From positions 186,001-250,000 of the forward strand of contig JAVYIG010000893.1 of assembly GCA_035222895.1 (NCBI GenBank): 64,000 nt of DNA. The letters run 5' to 3'. Made by a program: the position numbers and the translations under genes. The notes under the pieces are model-generated. The model saw nothing but the letters and a program-made list of their open reading frames with translations. It was not told the DNA's origin and did not search any database. This stretch comes from Strongylocentrotus droebachiensis. Its lineage: Eukaryota; Echinodermata; Echinoidea; Camarodonta; Strongylocentrotidae. Positions 1 through 12,240 of this stretch are shown one piece after another (position 1 is the first letter of the stretch; each line of letters begins with the position of its first letter).

Positions 1-160
1 AATGTATGGATGTTTCTTTCATGGGGACCTATAGTGACGAAGTATATTCCATTAACCTGATAATAATGAATGAACTACAATGCTTGGAATCCAGTCTGCA
101 TACATTACTTGTTGTTTTGTCGGGCAAGACTCTGAAAACTTCTTTCTTTTTTTGTATTAG

Positions 161-322
161 TTAGGGAGAAATTTTGTTCAGAAGGTTGGCATTCAACCAG
201 TCAACGGGTCTATTCCGCTAAACGTCGACGTGAAGCGCGTTCGACGCCGTCCCTCGGATAGGAATTATGAATCGATGCTCCGTGATCACTTCATCGTCAA
301 GGAAGGCGGTGAATGTCGTTGA
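161..322 (+). CDS. Possible terminal coding exon, unknown protein
   Basis: An open frame of 53 codons starts directly after a good splice acceptor: a pyrimidine-rich run at 139-158 ends in TATTAG with the AG at 159-160. It closes with TGA at 320-322. The predicted peptide is basic and hydrophilic (a KRVRRRPSDR stretch in the middle, then LRDHFIVKEGGE) and local GC is higher than in the flanks, both fitting an exon. I do not recognise the domain. A second possible reading is an internal exon using the GTGAAT donor-like site at 309. Downstream of 312 another frame stays open for about 20 codons, so a decayed gene or retroelement piece is also possible. The upstream exons would lie outside the window. 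Confidence 0.33.
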   Translation, partial: LGRNFVQKVGIQPVNGSIPLNVDVKRVRRRPSDRNYESMLRDHFIVKEGGECR

Positions 323-476
323 TGACGGTGTGTACAATGCACGAGCATTTGGGATTTTGCGGGGCATTACGAGCTGAGATTCGAAGCGGTGCCCGATCTA
401 TCTTTTTTGACGCAATGAATCCCCTCAAAACCCCACGTACTCGCGTTTTTTTTAATATTGATACTCTCTTCGCTGC

Positions 477-505
477 GATGATGATGATGATGATGATGAT
501 GATGA
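477..505. repeat. (GAT)n microsatellite
   Basis: About nine ATG/GAT triplets in a row. This run creates a string of methionine codons in an open frame and should not be read as coding. Confidence 0.9.
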
Positions 506-1300
506 ATCAACTTCGCTGGATATCATACATAACGTAGAGAATAATTAAATGGGAGAAAATAATAAGATCAGCTCATCCAAATAAAAGGATTCGTTTTTCG
601 AGGATGATGATGAATTTTGCACAGTTCCAATGCTAAAGTGAGGGTTACTGTTTGTAGAAATTTCTCTTTTTTCACCCTCTCTGACAAAATACGGATCATA
701 TTCAGTACAAACCATCTCAATAACACGGTTTCAGATAATTTGTTACGTTTAATAAAATGGTACAGTAGTAGCAATACCAAACGATCTTTTCTAAACCCTT
801 TGTTTCTGTGAAGTAAAAAAAAAACATGATGTGAATGTTATTAGATACACATTTGTATACCTTCAGAATATCTGTAGGAGAGTAAGGATGTCGGGAGACA
901 AAATTGCCGACAATTATGCCGAACATTGTTAAACAAGCCCCCTCCCCCTGTCTCCAACAAGAAAGGAAAAGGGTTCGGAACTTAGAATTTGCCAGTCGCC
1001 GATCAAGAAGACTCCCCCCCCCCCCCCCTCATTCCCGCCCATGAAATGGCTTGATACACATCAGCCAGTACAAACCCTACTCGGTCTGTAGCATAACACT
1101 GCCTCAAGAATCAACTCTTGAAGAGGAGATCTTCCAAGTCGTGTCCACACGGTGATGTATTCGTCTGTTCTACTTCTGGGATTGTGCTGGCCAGTATGAA
1201 CAGGGTCACAACCGCCTTTCTTGCCTCGAGACTGAAAGAGGGTTAACACACACAATAGCCAAGACAACCCCGGAAGTCTAAACGACTTGACTCAGAAGTC
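506..1300. other. Gene-free stretch with C tract
   Basis: No gene is seen. There is an A run near 818-826 and a pure C run at 1014-1028. The segment 1060-1270 has a more balanced base composition, and a 68-codon minus-strand frame runs through it without recognisable domain or splice signals. Confidence 0.6.
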
Positions 1301-1525
1301 CAAACGAATGACCACGCTTTCTCCCGAAGATAGGTGCTCCAGTGTCGAAAGTCGAGGTGGCACAGACTTTTTTTTTATTTCGAATCAGAAAACTGATGAT
1401 CACGATTTCTCACGAGGATGACGTGCTCCAGTTTTGAACCTCGAGGCGTCATAGATTTTTTCTCTTCGAACCAGAAAACCGATGACCACTGTTTCTCCCG
1501 AATATTACATGCATCCAGATTGTCA
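1301..1525. repeat. Degenerate tandem repeat, about 86-bp unit, 2.6 copies
   Basis: Three successive blocks begin near 1301, 1387 and 1474. Each has the order (A)ACgaATGAcCAC, TTTCTCcCGA, GTGCTCCAGT, GTCGAGG, a T run, and TTCGAACCAGAAAAC. The third block breaks off after about 50 bases. Copies differ by scattered substitutions, so the array is old. Confidence 0.75.
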
Positions 1526-1650
1526 TGGAACGCAACTTTGATGTTACCATGGTGGCTGGGTCTATAGACGCTACGGAGCATCAGTTGTACTTCGTGGAAA
1601 AGCTACCGTTTAGTAACAGCTTTGGAAAACACTGCCAAGTTGATACGAGA
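1525..1650 (+). CDS. Exon-like open segment ending at strong splice donor
   Basis: From ATG at 1525 an open frame of 42 codons runs exactly in phase to a donor GTAAGT at 1651-1656. The frame is also open upstream to about 1480 but there overlaps the tandem repeat. The peptide (starts MERNFDVTMVAG, ends GKHCQVDTR) matches no family I know. The strong donor and phase-0 boundary are the only positive evidence; a chance donor after a repeat is an equal alternative. Confidence 0.2.
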
Positions 1651-1784
1651 GTAAGTAATAAACTGCTGCTTTTTTTCAAAAAATTGATAGGGAAAATCAT
1701 CAAAAAACTTTGATAAGTGCTGGAACAAAGGGGGCATAATAACATTATTGGGCGTACCTTTTTTGTTCTTGGTGTACTTAAGGT

Positions 1785-2092
1785 TTACACAGTGAAGTAG
1801 TTAAGGAAACCGGGGGGAGGGGGGGGGGCATGTGCCTCCCCCTCCCCAGCAACATTGAGTGGTGAAACAATAAAATATTTAAAACAATTAAAGGAAAAAG
1901 GACAGACAAAAAGGGAAAGGGAAGAGGGGTAAAGACTGGGAGAGGAGACATATTATCCACCCCAACACACCCCCTAATCAGTAGCCTTGTTAATTTCATT
2001 TTCAGAGAATGGATGGTGCCCCCACTCGTTCCAGTAACCCCTTGGCGGGGGGGGGGGGGGTCACACTACGCCATTGAATACGCGACTGGCTA
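1785..2092. other. G/C-tract rich spacer
   Basis: Contains G runs at about 1811-1828 and 2047-2060 and the purine-rich segment 1880-1945. No gene is seen. Confidence 0.6.
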
Positions 2093-2096
2093 TTAA

Positions 2097-2424
2097 AGGC
2101 ATCGTTTAACGATGTTAAATCTGAGATGCATGACCCTATACGTGTTGCAGTGCCTGTGATATGGTGTAATAGACCTAAACAAATTTGCGCTTCAAAATGA
2201 TCATAAAGTGCCGCAACTAAGTAAAAAAATCTTTGAGTGACCGGCTTAACCATACTCATTCCCCCCCCCCCCCCCAATAGACTGTAGACTTGAAAATCAG
2301 ACAGATGATCGGCTTGTAAAAGTCATGTAATTCCTGACTAACCTAATGGTTTATAATTATGATTGTAGCATGAGCTTAATTCAGGATTTTGTTTCAGAAT
2401 CTGAGTCAATGTTACCCAGTCACT
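2097..2424 (+). mobile_element. Family A TTAA-flanked nonautonomous DNA element, copy 1
   Basis: TTAA at 2093-2096 and at 2425-2428 bound a segment that starts AGGCATCGTTTAACGATG and ends ACCCAGTCACT. The same sequence recurs at 25538-25909, in reverse at 36351-37230 and as a foldback at 21325-21549. Shared landmarks are GTGATATGGTGTAAT, GCTTCAAAATGATCA, the TTTGAGTGACCGGTTT block and GATCGGCTTGTAAAAGTCAT. The poly-C run at 2262-2275 lies inside this copy. TTAA flanks with AGG termini fit Kolobok-type elements; piggyBac is the alternative. Confidence 0.75.
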
Positions 2425-2559
2425 TTAACAGGGGCACCGACCCTTGCGCCCGAAAACCCGCCAGTAAAAATGAGGAGGAAGAGGACGAAATCCTCCTGAA
2501 TGAAATTGGCTGCGGCCCCACTGTTAATTGTATATATATATTCCTTTGGGGCCTTTAAA

Positions 2560-3940
2560 TAGGGGTGCAAGTCATGACCAACCTCTGCTGGCTACGTCAC
2601 TACCACGACTACTCAGCATCGTGCTTTTTCTCACGCAAGATTCAGCCTTGGAAAGGGTTAACGAGGTCTGCTAACAGGGACAATGCTGGCTATTAAAGAA
2701 TACTATAATTATACTCATTTCAAAGCATGTTCGTGACATAAGTAAAACAATTGAAAATCCATTAAAACCTTGCTATCATTTTGTGACAAAACGTTGACAA
2801 AAACACTACAATATACAATTCGTATTTTCATATCTTATTTACCATTTGGAATACCTTGTGATTTACACACGATATGATTTTTAGTTATATCTCTCAATTA
2901 CACGCATTAGCATGTCTGTAAATTTTGATACCGTACCCGGTAGGCTACTTTCTTAATGTCTTGGACTTGTCTTTGTCCGATTTTCTGGCTTTTGAATGCC
3001 AACAATTATGAAATTGAAATATAATATATATAATATATATGTATATTTATCTGAGTAGCGCTATGATTTAAATTTAATTCAAATAATTAACATCGTTCGA
3101 AATATTAAGAGACGAAGTTTGATGATATATCATTGGAAATGATATATTTCCATATCAAAGTTTGTTTGTGTTTTAATTTAATAAAATATGGTTACCAAGT
3201 ATAGTGGAAATAAAATGTACTTCGGTTAGTAAATCCATGTAGCAAGACACCTAAACCATTATGATTTGCGATATAATATTCAGGCAGGCAGCTTGATGTG
3301 TGTTTCCAATGTTCAGCGGCCCAGTGAGTTTAGCACATACTGCCTCGGTTTCATCGCGGAGGTGACGGGGAGAAGTATAACCCTATCGCATCCGCGAACA
3401 AAATTCTTCTTTTAACGAGATAATGGTATATTGAAAGGGGCGAACTTGGACTGAAAATCGGTTAGGGAATTTCGATGAGAAATTTTGATTCCAAATCTTT
3501 TGTATCAACCGGTCCTCAGACCACAAAGTGACCAGCCTCCATGCTAAAATGTCTAGCAGCCCCTGGGGAAAACTCCGGCCACAAGCTCCCCATATCCAGC
3601 CCGCCCTTGATGGGGTTTTCTAATATGCTTTGTAATTCAATTATTTGTAGTTAAAAATAGAGTTCCGGCCAGGCGATTAAATTATGGAAGAATTGGAAAA
3701 GACAGATTTTATAGTACATCACTTGTGTATACTGTAGGGGTTTTGAATCATCAAAATGATAAGTAATTGATTAAATATTGCTGAAAGTCATATGCTCTGC
3801 CGACAGAAATGTGTTTATTGGATTACACATAAAAGCCTCGTCCAAACTCGTCACCTGGTTCTTGCCATGATTATGAAGGCATTTGGAGTAAAATGTTTTT
3901 CAGGGGGGGGGGGGCATCTTTTCCTTCTTCAAACTACTAA
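2560..3940. other. No gene recognised
   Basis: AT-rich DNA with a TA-rich low-complexity patch at 3020-3050 and a G run at 3902-3914. A 46-codon frame around 3282-3419 has a higher GC content but only a weak acceptor. Nothing firm is seen. Confidence 0.5.
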
Positions 3941-3944
3941 AAAA

Positions 3945-4030
3945 TATGAGAACGGTCACAATTTATTTGGTTGCTCACTCACGAGCATTAACATGCTTTC
4001 TTAGCAGTCAGGTAAAACCAACCAACCAAC
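3945..4030 (+). mobile_element. SINE 3' fragment (S1 family)
   Basis: The stretch GTTGCTcACTCACGAGCAT then CATGCTTTCTTAGCAGTCAG is shared with the tail of the SINE at 33705-33885 and, in reverse, with the one at 38274-38465. It ends in a short (CCAA)n run. The tRNA-like head is missing, so this is a 5'-truncated copy. Confidence 0.65.
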
Positions 4031-4383
4031 CGATATTTACCTGCAAAAGAACCCAATCTTAAAAGGCATTAGTTGCTGTTTTAGAAGAGAGTATTTTTGT
4101 CCATGAACACAGAAAACAATGAGTTAAAATTTAATTTCTACGTAAGCTGCCTTTTTTTTGTAATTCTTTGCCTCATCAGAGGATTTATTAGGTAAACATG
4201 GTTTTTTACATTAAAAGATACAATGATACAAATCAAACTTACATAATTACAAAAGCATCATAATTGGCATAACATGAATTGTATTTAAGTTATTGCTTTT
4301 GTTTTATTCTCCCCCTTTAAAAAAAAGTACATTAACAACTCTTTTGGTAAAAAAAAACAATTCGTATTAAACGCAGTAGTGTA

Positions 4384-4436
4384 TATTCATATAGTAGCTG
4401 CGCTATATAAATGGACCTATTATTATTTTTTAAAGA
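4384..4436 (+). mobile_element. LINE/SINE 3' tail remnant
   Basis: The motif GCGCTATATAAATGGACC followed by TATTATTATT matches the 3' tail type of CR1/L2 LINEs and their SINE partners also seen at 20405-20456 and 27860-27944. Confidence 0.5.
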
Positions 4437-6560
4437 TGAAATACAATACATGTGCTTGACTTGTTTTGTGTGTGTGTATGCTGAACATGATCTCTAACCT
4501 ATGCAAATTATGAGGTCAATACAATACAGTCTTCGAATCGGCTTTGATCTAAAAATAACGAATATTTTGTGCAGGATTCCAAGAAAAGTGACAAGAGAAA
4601 TTCTTAAAGAGTAGTCAACCACAAAGCTATGAATAGAACATCATGAACTGGTATACTATTTTACAATATGGTGCCTATAGGGTTTGGTACACTGCAAAAA
4701 AAATAAAAAATTGGTACAACCTATCTTATTTTGCAAAAAGGCAACGTGCATTTTATCTATTCATTTTTTGCTGTTCTATCTTTTATTTTAAAAATTTAGT
4801 TATCTGTTTATTTATTCGATTTTGTTTTATGATTGTGATTATGATTATTATTATCTTTTAAACTGTATTAGTATAAGTCCGCAAAATATTGTAAATCCAT
4901 TCAAGTGTATTCTAAACGACTAAATGACATTATATTAAAACATAAACATAATATTTACAGGTAAAAGAGTAATGCAGAAATTGAAACGCTAGTGCCGTGC
5001 TTTCATGGCGCTTGTACAATGAATGTTGAATATAAACTATTTGTTATTCTGCAAAAAAAGGTGCATGCAAATGAGATTCAGATTTAGATTGAATTATTGT
5101 GAAGAAAAAAAACCTTCTGATAAGAATGCTGTTTTACGTAAATCCCATTAAAAAAATAATTGAACAGTAATTGTACAGTATTACAGAACAATATATGATT
5201 TTCATATTATGACCTTCATGATAATTGATTTCTCTTTTTGTGCAAAATTTTAGGGCATGGTGAAAAGCTATGCTTGTACATTATTTTGGAACGTTCATAT
5301 CAGACTACATGTATAAATTATTCACTATTTAAAATATTGTGTTGATTTTTCAGTCATATTAGACAAGTCGCATGATTATTCCCTAGTAAATATAATATTA
5401 TAAGCAGAGATCTTGCAAAATATACTACAATCATAATATTTTACGAAGTCCCTTGTTGAGTCAGGACTATAATTATGTAAATCATAGGCATACAAAAAAG
5501 TTGATATTTGAAAGATTATTTTATCATGATTTAACGAAACATTTTACGTATCGTAAAAATCCGATGCAGAACATGAATGAATTAATAATTGTATTATTTG
5601 TTAAAGTTAAAATAACCATACAAGTTTGAAAAAGTATTAAAAAGTCTTAGATATTTGATCATTCATATCAACATATATTATGTTTATAGGCGGCCAACTT
5701 TACTACCATTCAATTCAGCCCGGTTATTATGATACTATGTATTTAATTCGGGAACCTACAATATACAGGCTTTGCCTCTTATTTTTCTATGTTCCAAGTC
5801 TATCACTGTGTCAATTATGCATTATCTTGTTAAATCTTATGTATGAGACAACAGTTTTCATGTGGAACAATAAAACCAACAAATCAGACAAACAAATGTT
5901 CATATAGGTTTTTCTAATTGCCTTTATTTACGCGAGAAATCAGAAACAACGAATAATAATCCTCTTTACAAGAAGAAATTGTTTGTTACAAATGTTTCGC
6001 CCTTATAATATGCAATAGATATATAGATTTAGATTATACATAATTTGTTAATAGATATTTATTATTGTCTCACCTATCTCGAAAATCGTATTCTTTGACT
6101 ACTGTATTTTATTCAAAAAAAAACCATACGAATCGATCTGGGAGAAATTGATATATCATTTGACATCGAAATGGATTGGGGTTTTTTTAATGTGTAAATC
6201 AATTTAAATGATTGCATCAATTTCGTTCCGCTATTAAATTAAGATTTGAAATGAGATATGAGTATATTCCATTACAACAAATTACATTGCTTCTTTTTCG
6301 CGGAAAAGCCTGAAATATGTTTATATGTTGGCATGATGTTGATAGTTATTCATTACATAAAAATCAATTTACAAAACTGATATACATCACCATAGAAATA
6401 AAACAGATATTTTTAAAACTTCGTTTCGTATATCTAGTCTTGCAATCTGGTTATGAATTTATCACTTGTTCAAATGACTACTCTTTTACATTTAAATCTA
6501 CAACTGCGTTCGATTGCGAGATTATAAATGTCTTACAGCTTAACATTATTAAAAATACAA
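4437..6560. other. AT-rich region without recognised genes
   Basis: Long AT-rich stretch. Open frames here (for example 6317-6661) have the low-complexity composition expected by chance. The part near 5740-5910 ends with an AATAAAACC-type run and loosely resembles the LINE-tail-like sequence at 39340-39493, but homology is not convincing by eye. Confidence 0.5.
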
Positions 6561-6689
6561 CGTTCAGAGAGATAAAAATAACAAATTTAAATTCTTTGGA
6601 GGGAGTTTCAAGAGAAAATGACCGGTATGCTTCCTTTTTAAGAAGTACATTTGCAAATTAACAAACTTGAAAGAGTCAACTCGACTTAC

Positions 6690-6752
6690 CCCAATCTCAA
6701 TCGTCCATGTCCCTTTCTTTTGGTTACGGGGCGGTGTCGGGCTAAAAACCAT
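6690..6752 (-). CDS. Possible first coding exon with strong donor
   Basis: On the minus strand an ATG at 6752-6750 opens a 21-codon frame (MVFSPTPPRNQKKGT then WTIEIG) that runs into GGG|GTAAGT, the donor occupying 6689-6684. The surrounding 130 bases are less AT-rich than the flanks. The opposite strand also has an open frame (6667-6867), so strand is uncertain. No domain is recognised. Confidence 0.2.
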
Positions 6753-6929
6753 GAACGTGGCGGTTGCTCGCTGGACTTTTCACACACAATCGAGAGGGGA
6801 AAACAAATGGAAATGTACAAGTTCTGTATTTCCTTCTATAATTGGGTTCCAATCAGGAAAACAATAGGTATTTGCATTTCACGTAGGCACAGAAGTTATT
6901 TCCAAGAAGATGAAATTGTTTCGTTTCAG

Positions 6930-8330
6930 TAAAGATCATCCATCGCACGTGCTCTATAATCGTGTGAAAAAAAGTTGAAGATTGATGTACCTGTGCTTTG
7001 CGCCACTTTACTTGAATTATTCTACTGGACATGCGCACTAATCATGAAGTAATATCAACGAATGGCGGTGCGTGTGACACGTTTTCATTCATCTCGATAT
7101 ATGATATCATTTTTTCCACTACACCTCGGCACGTGATATCAATTCGTAGTAAATAGTATTTAAGTACAGTTACGGAAATTTGGATTACACGTGTTATATA
7201 CCAAAATATTCTGTTTGAAGAGTACACGATTTAACAAGAAGTTTTTAAGAACATTTTCTTGAGGCCCACTTGGTGGTCCCCACTCGAGTAGTCCCTAAAT
7301 ACTGCCATTACCAAATTTGATGATACAATCATTTTGTTTTAAGTTACAAAATATGAAGTTTGAGAAACTTCCTGTCTGAAGAATATTAGAAAAATTTATT
7401 AAACAATAAATCACACTAAGAATTACGAAACATAATCTGTTATCATAAAAACCTGGGTCTACAGCAAACCAGAGTTATCATAATAACTATCGTAATATAA
7501 CAGTTCAATATGTACAAATCACTATTCAAATGAATGTCCAAATTTATCAAAAGTTAATGAACAAAAATATAAAGTAAAACAGAATTTTCACACATGTGGT
7601 ACGTTGACACTCTTGGAAAATAACGACCGATTCCTTTACATGATAGAAACTGAAATAACACTTTTTTTATTATTTTGAAGGACCAATCACATATATTGTG
7701 TTTACATTTCATATGTTTTATGTACACATTTACAGTAAAAATAGCAATATTAATGATTTTAGTTGAACACATTCGTGTTAGGCAAAATAACTTTATAAGG
7801 ACACGCCCGTCATTGTGACGTAATCGCCTTTTATACTAAAAGCCCGAGAGATTATTCATAAATTTAGTGCTAATTTCCTCACCTCAAATTAAATTGGATT
7901 ATGAGACTGGCTAAGCTGAACTGCCTCGACATTCCTGGAAACATGAAAATATGGAATATCGCCTTAGTATGTTGATGATGATTAAAAAACGAAATAATGT
8001 GACTCTTTTCTAGATAATCGAGTCATACATATTTGATGATTCATTTGTACATGATATTAACCAACTGGGAATCTGTCTGAACAAAACCATTTAATAAACC
8101 TCTCTGCTTCAAAGTTCTGTTCTATTGCATTTCTATTTCCATACAATTATATTTTTCTTATTATTCAATCACGTATTAATGTCAAATGGAGGTTGTTTTT
8201 ATTTAGTTATTTGTTTCAAAGATGGAATTGAATGAATAAATGTAAAGTGAAATGAAGTAAACAACATTATATGTATTCGGGACAATAATGGACGTGGTGA
8301 CGAATATCGAATGGGGCCGTTGTTTCACCC
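6930..8330. other. No gene recognised
   Basis: AT-rich DNA. A CRE-like GTGACGTAATC at 7815-7825 stands in a short GC-richer patch, which by itself does not establish a promoter. Confidence 0.5.
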
Positions 8331-8335
8331 CAAAA

Positions 8336-8351
8336 GCACACACACACACGC
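8336..8351. repeat. (CA)n microsatellite
   Basis: Short CA dinucleotide run, interrupted by CG. Confidence 0.85.
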
Positions 8352-8504
8352 ACACTTTTTAAAAAAGATATTTGTTATCATTTTCTCTCAAATCAAATAA
8401 ATATTGTACAAATCATTCTTAACAAAACAAAACGTTAACATTGTACATTGGTATTTTGGATTAAACATAAATTGCAATAATAAAAAAACAAACCTACATC
8501 CACA

Positions 8505-8558
8505 GCCACATCCACACGAACACACAAATACGCACACACACACGCACGCACGCACACA
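8505..8558. repeat. (CA)n/(CACG)n imperfect microsatellite
   Basis: CA-rich array with ACGC interruptions; its translations (poly-His/Thr or poly-Val/Cys) are artefacts. Confidence 0.85.
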
Positions 8559-8599
8559 TATTACGACGTCCTTGAGCAACTTCATAATAATATTACTTA

Positions 8600-10256
8600 C
8601 CAAACTCGTAAATAGGAAACTCCAGAATCATTCTGCTAAAAAACGCTATACTTCATTAACAATATCAACACGGTATGAATATAATATGAACCTCATTAGG
8701 ATATGCAAAAGTGCAACCGACCCAACCTGATTCTAATGCTGATTAGTTCATTGACTGATGATGGCGTGTTACCCGCGATTTGCCTCATAAACTCTCGACA
8801 TTAAGTGCTTTTCCTATTTAGAGCGTCGAAGGTCTTTTTTATGTAGAGCGTGAAAACTGTCGGGGAGGTGGGGGGGGGGGGGTGTGGTAAACAAAAGAAG
8901 TCAATTACGAGGAAGGGGAAAGGGGTGAGAATTAATTGATTATACACGTCCTAATAATAATTTCCTAAATATAATTTTTGTCCAATGTATGAATTTTCTT
9001 ATTTGTCTTATTGAAAACTCAAAAAAAATAATCTGTGAGTTTACCTTGCTCTTCCCGTATTTACTATGATTAGGATATCAATATGATTTTTAAGGGCTGA
9101 ATATGCTTGTAAACTATAGAATGAATGATTTTAATAACGATTTATTCGATTCATTTTTCATATTCTGTTCTATCTTGATTCCTTTTGTTTGCCATTGTTA
9201 TTGTATTGAATTTACCATTATAAAAACCGATATTGATATGATATGTTTTTTTAACAGAACCAATATGTAAAACAGTAACTTGCAACTGTTCCGTTATCCT
9301 GAATATACATTTTTGAATAAATGACTCTGTTAAAAGTTTCAATTTGTCATAAAAATCTATTTAATTTGACCTAAAAATGAGTTTATTCTATTTAGAAAAA
9401 CATATACTAAACACAAATTGACATAATTAAAGCAGTTTAAATGCTGACATAACAGTAAGACAACGATGGATTGCTATATTATTCGTTAAAAGTTTATTTG
9501 CATTTGCATGGTATCAATTATATTCATGATAAGAACGGTGGTATAGTAAAACGATATCGTTTAAATACAATCATCATAATCATTTGCAAAGATGACAACG
9601 GCCCCTATAACTGTATTTTGAAAAGTTCCAAATGTTTATTGGAATTGGACAATCTTTTCATATTCCTTTCTCAATTCTCAATTTCTAAATGAATACCAAG
9701 ATACTTCATTACAGCAACATTAAAATTACACAACAAGAGTAGCGTGCATCGCGGATGGGGTTTGGCAAAGGGGAACTACCCCCTCATCACCGACAGGCAA
9801 ACAGAAAGAAACGCAGCCTAGAGGGAAGTAGGGGGAAGGGGTACTGAGAGTGAAAGAGAAGGAAATGATGGGGTATAGCGAGATGGCAGGAGAAATTGAG
9901 AAGAGATACACAGTCGACCCCGCCCCTCTTACATCCTGCCTAGTTCGTCTCTCCAGCTCCTCCCATTTCGTCCTACTAGAAGGCTAATGCTCCCTCAACA
10001 AGTCTACCCCAACCAATTGTAATGGAGCGCCATGATGGATACGCCTACTACACATTGTTGGGTTAATCAGATTCTACTACATCCAGTAATATGATTTGAT
10101 AACCAACAAAATACAACACCAACAACAACAAAAATCAACAAAAACTGACAACAACAATATTTGCAGGTATGGAGAAATGAAACAACGCTTAAAGCAATAA
10201 TTGCTTACATTTTATTATCTTATACCGATTCGTTCCAAATGGAGCTCACCTGTCAC
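8600..10256. other. No gene recognised
   Basis: AT-rich DNA with a G run at 8871-8882 and a purine-rich GGAAGTAGGGGGAAGG segment around 9815-9870. No coding or RNA gene is seen. Confidence 0.5.
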
Positions 10257-10307
10257 CTATATTAAATCCAATTTAAAAGTCCAGCTGATGATCTCATAAT
10301 TTCTGAC

Positions 10308-10391
10308 CTTTCCTACCACTTTATACAAACCATTTCTTCCATCCACCTTATGGTCGGCCTCCAATACCATGGAAATCTTTCCGGATGCCAT
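10308..10391 (-). CDS. Possible first coding exon, unknown protein
   Basis: On the minus strand, AAGATGGCA (ATG 10391-10389) gives a strong start context. A 28-codon frame (MASGKISMVLEADHK, then VDGRNGLYKVVGK) runs in phase 0 to AAG|GTCAGA, with the donor at 10307-10302; an alternative donor GTAGGA lies at 10316-10311. The frame stays open to a stop at 10257 if unspliced. Upstream lies a short GC-rich CGCGCGCCGC segment and a T-rich run, resembling a 5' leader. The run TTTTTTTTCTTGGAAGCAG could instead be a splice acceptor ending at about 10398. The peptide is not low-complexity and looks protein-like, but I cannot name a family. Confidence 0.35.
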
Positions 10392-10459
10392 CTTTATCTG
10401 CTTCCAAGAAAAAAAAGGAACAGCGGCGCGCGAAACTCCAGTAAGTAAATACAATCGTG

Positions 10460-11215
10460 ATATACATTCCCGCGTTTATTTGGAGTAGACGAACCTATGC
10501 GTGGAAAGTACAAATATGAATCATGGTTTAAAATTAGACGCCTCCGCGTGGTCGCACTGCCCTTGTAACCTGAACTTCATTTCCAATGAGAGATGGTAAC
10601 AAATTATAGATAAGGGATGTTGTCTGTCTATGACGCTTAAACGATGTAGGCCTGTTGTTTGGTTTTTGGTATGTTGCGATGTGTTAGAAGATGGCTGTAT
10701 TGAAAACGCAGAATCGGCAAATATGAGAGATAGTGTTATGTGAACGTTGCGAATGACCAAAATCACTTATGTAGTAATGTATTGTGCATAGTTCTTAAAT
10801 CTCGTCTGTCTTTGAATTCCGACGCGCGAAAGCTAGACGTATTGACGGTGATCTGTTTGATTTTGAGCCCTCCTTTTCATAGCTATTTCATCTGAATGTG
10901 AGTTAGGAACCAACGGAATGTGGGTAAAAAAATTGGGTGGAGAGATAAGCAAGAAGAATTCGAGCGAGAGAAGTGGTATTGTCATATTGGGTTATGCCAA
11001 TGTAGCGCACAACAAAGGAACGCGAGAATAAAGAACGGGAAATCCCCTTTGAAAACCCGGTTATTACGGCATACGACGTATGAGGCGGGATGACTGACGA
11101 GTTGTCGTGTTATTTAAATATGCCCAATGTGGGTTATAGCATGGACCTACTACAGATTGCGATCGCTGGTATTGTTTTGGGAGCTTTAATATATTAGAGG
11201 TTTGAAGTGATTGAA
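10460..11215. other. Less AT-rich stretch, possible promoter-side sequence
   Basis: Lies upstream of the minus-strand exon candidate at 10308-10391. It has mixed composition and several CG-containing patches (10820-10850, 11015-11110). No TATA box or other clear promoter element can be assigned. Confidence 0.25.
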
Positions 11216-11425
11216 CGTCAATGGCGTATCCAGGATTCTTCAACAGCCGATTAAAATAGCGAATATTTTCCTTGTTTTTAGACCAGAAGGGTGGTGTATT
11301 GATAACATGATAACAGACTCTTTCCTACCAAATTTGATTTTCTTCTTATTTGAAAAAGAAAAATACTCTAGATAACAGGGGTAATGATCCAATTGGTGCC
11401 CCCTTAAGACTGAGCCTATGTCAAG

Positions 11426-11670
11426 GATGAAAGAGGGAGTATAGTATGGTGGTTAATACCTTTTATACTCAATCCAAGGGGTGAGTGTTCGAATCCCAGC
11501 CCGGTACTAATGTCTTTTCGCAAGACGGCCATTAATTCACCTTTGCACCCCCCCCCCCCCCCCCATAGGTGTAAATGGGTACCTGGCCTTTTATAGGGTA
11601 TTACCGGCGGGAATAGCAGTATTAATACTGATGTACTACCCTAGATATTAAAATAAGATCTAATAATAAT
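11426..11670 (+). mobile_element. tRNA-headed SINE
   Basis: A polymerase III-like head has an A-box-like TATGGTGGTTAATA (about 11444-11457) and a B box GTTCGAATCC at 11487-11496. It is followed by a body containing TGTCTTTTCGCAAGACGGCC, related to the CCTTTGGCAAGGCATT block of the other SINEs, and an ATAATAATTGTTATT tail. A C run at 11549-11564 lies inside the body. Confidence 0.65.
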
Positions 11671-11879
11671 TGTTATTACTTGACTCAGAGGCATAAATAT
11701 TCCAAACATAAGCAGAAGAAGTGACAAAATAACTCATACCGATAAAACTGGCTAAAATATTATAATTAGGCTTGGTTAAGCGTACGAATTTTGTTAATCA
11801 AAAGTCTGACGATTCCACCGCTCTAAAGGGTGGATGGTAGGACAATCAATGGAGCAGCACTAATTGAGGTAATGGTAGT

Positions 11880-12240
11880 ATGCACCGCCCCCCCCCCCCC
11901 CTCCCCTCGGCCCCTCCAGGCTTCCGCCAAAGCGTTTGCCCCCACTTTTGCTCCCCGGTCATTGAGATTTTAGGATCTTTGGGATTTGAAAAAAAAAACT
12001 TTTCTTGAAATCTCATTTCATTTCAAAGATGCTTTTCAGTGCTATTTTTCTTCCCCCTATCCCCATCCGCCGATTTTTTTTTTGGCGGGGGGGGGGGGGG
12101 GGGATGGGATAGGGTGGCGGTCGGGGAGGGAGAATGAAAGCTTTAGTTTACCGATTGTGGAATAGGAGAAAAACATGTCGCCATAAATGTTCCCTGAGTG
12201 CGCCCCCTCCCCATTTTAAAAGTAGTTGCGCTGCCGCCTC
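11880..12240. repeat. Poly-C and poly-G tracts with T/A runs
   Basis: C run at 11887-11900 and G run at about 12084-12102 next to a T9 run, in otherwise non-coding sequence. Confidence 0.8.

Noticed and set aside
3282-3419. Possible exon with higher GC
   Set aside because: A 46-codon frame ending in TAA, but the acceptor is weak and the peptide is unrecognised.
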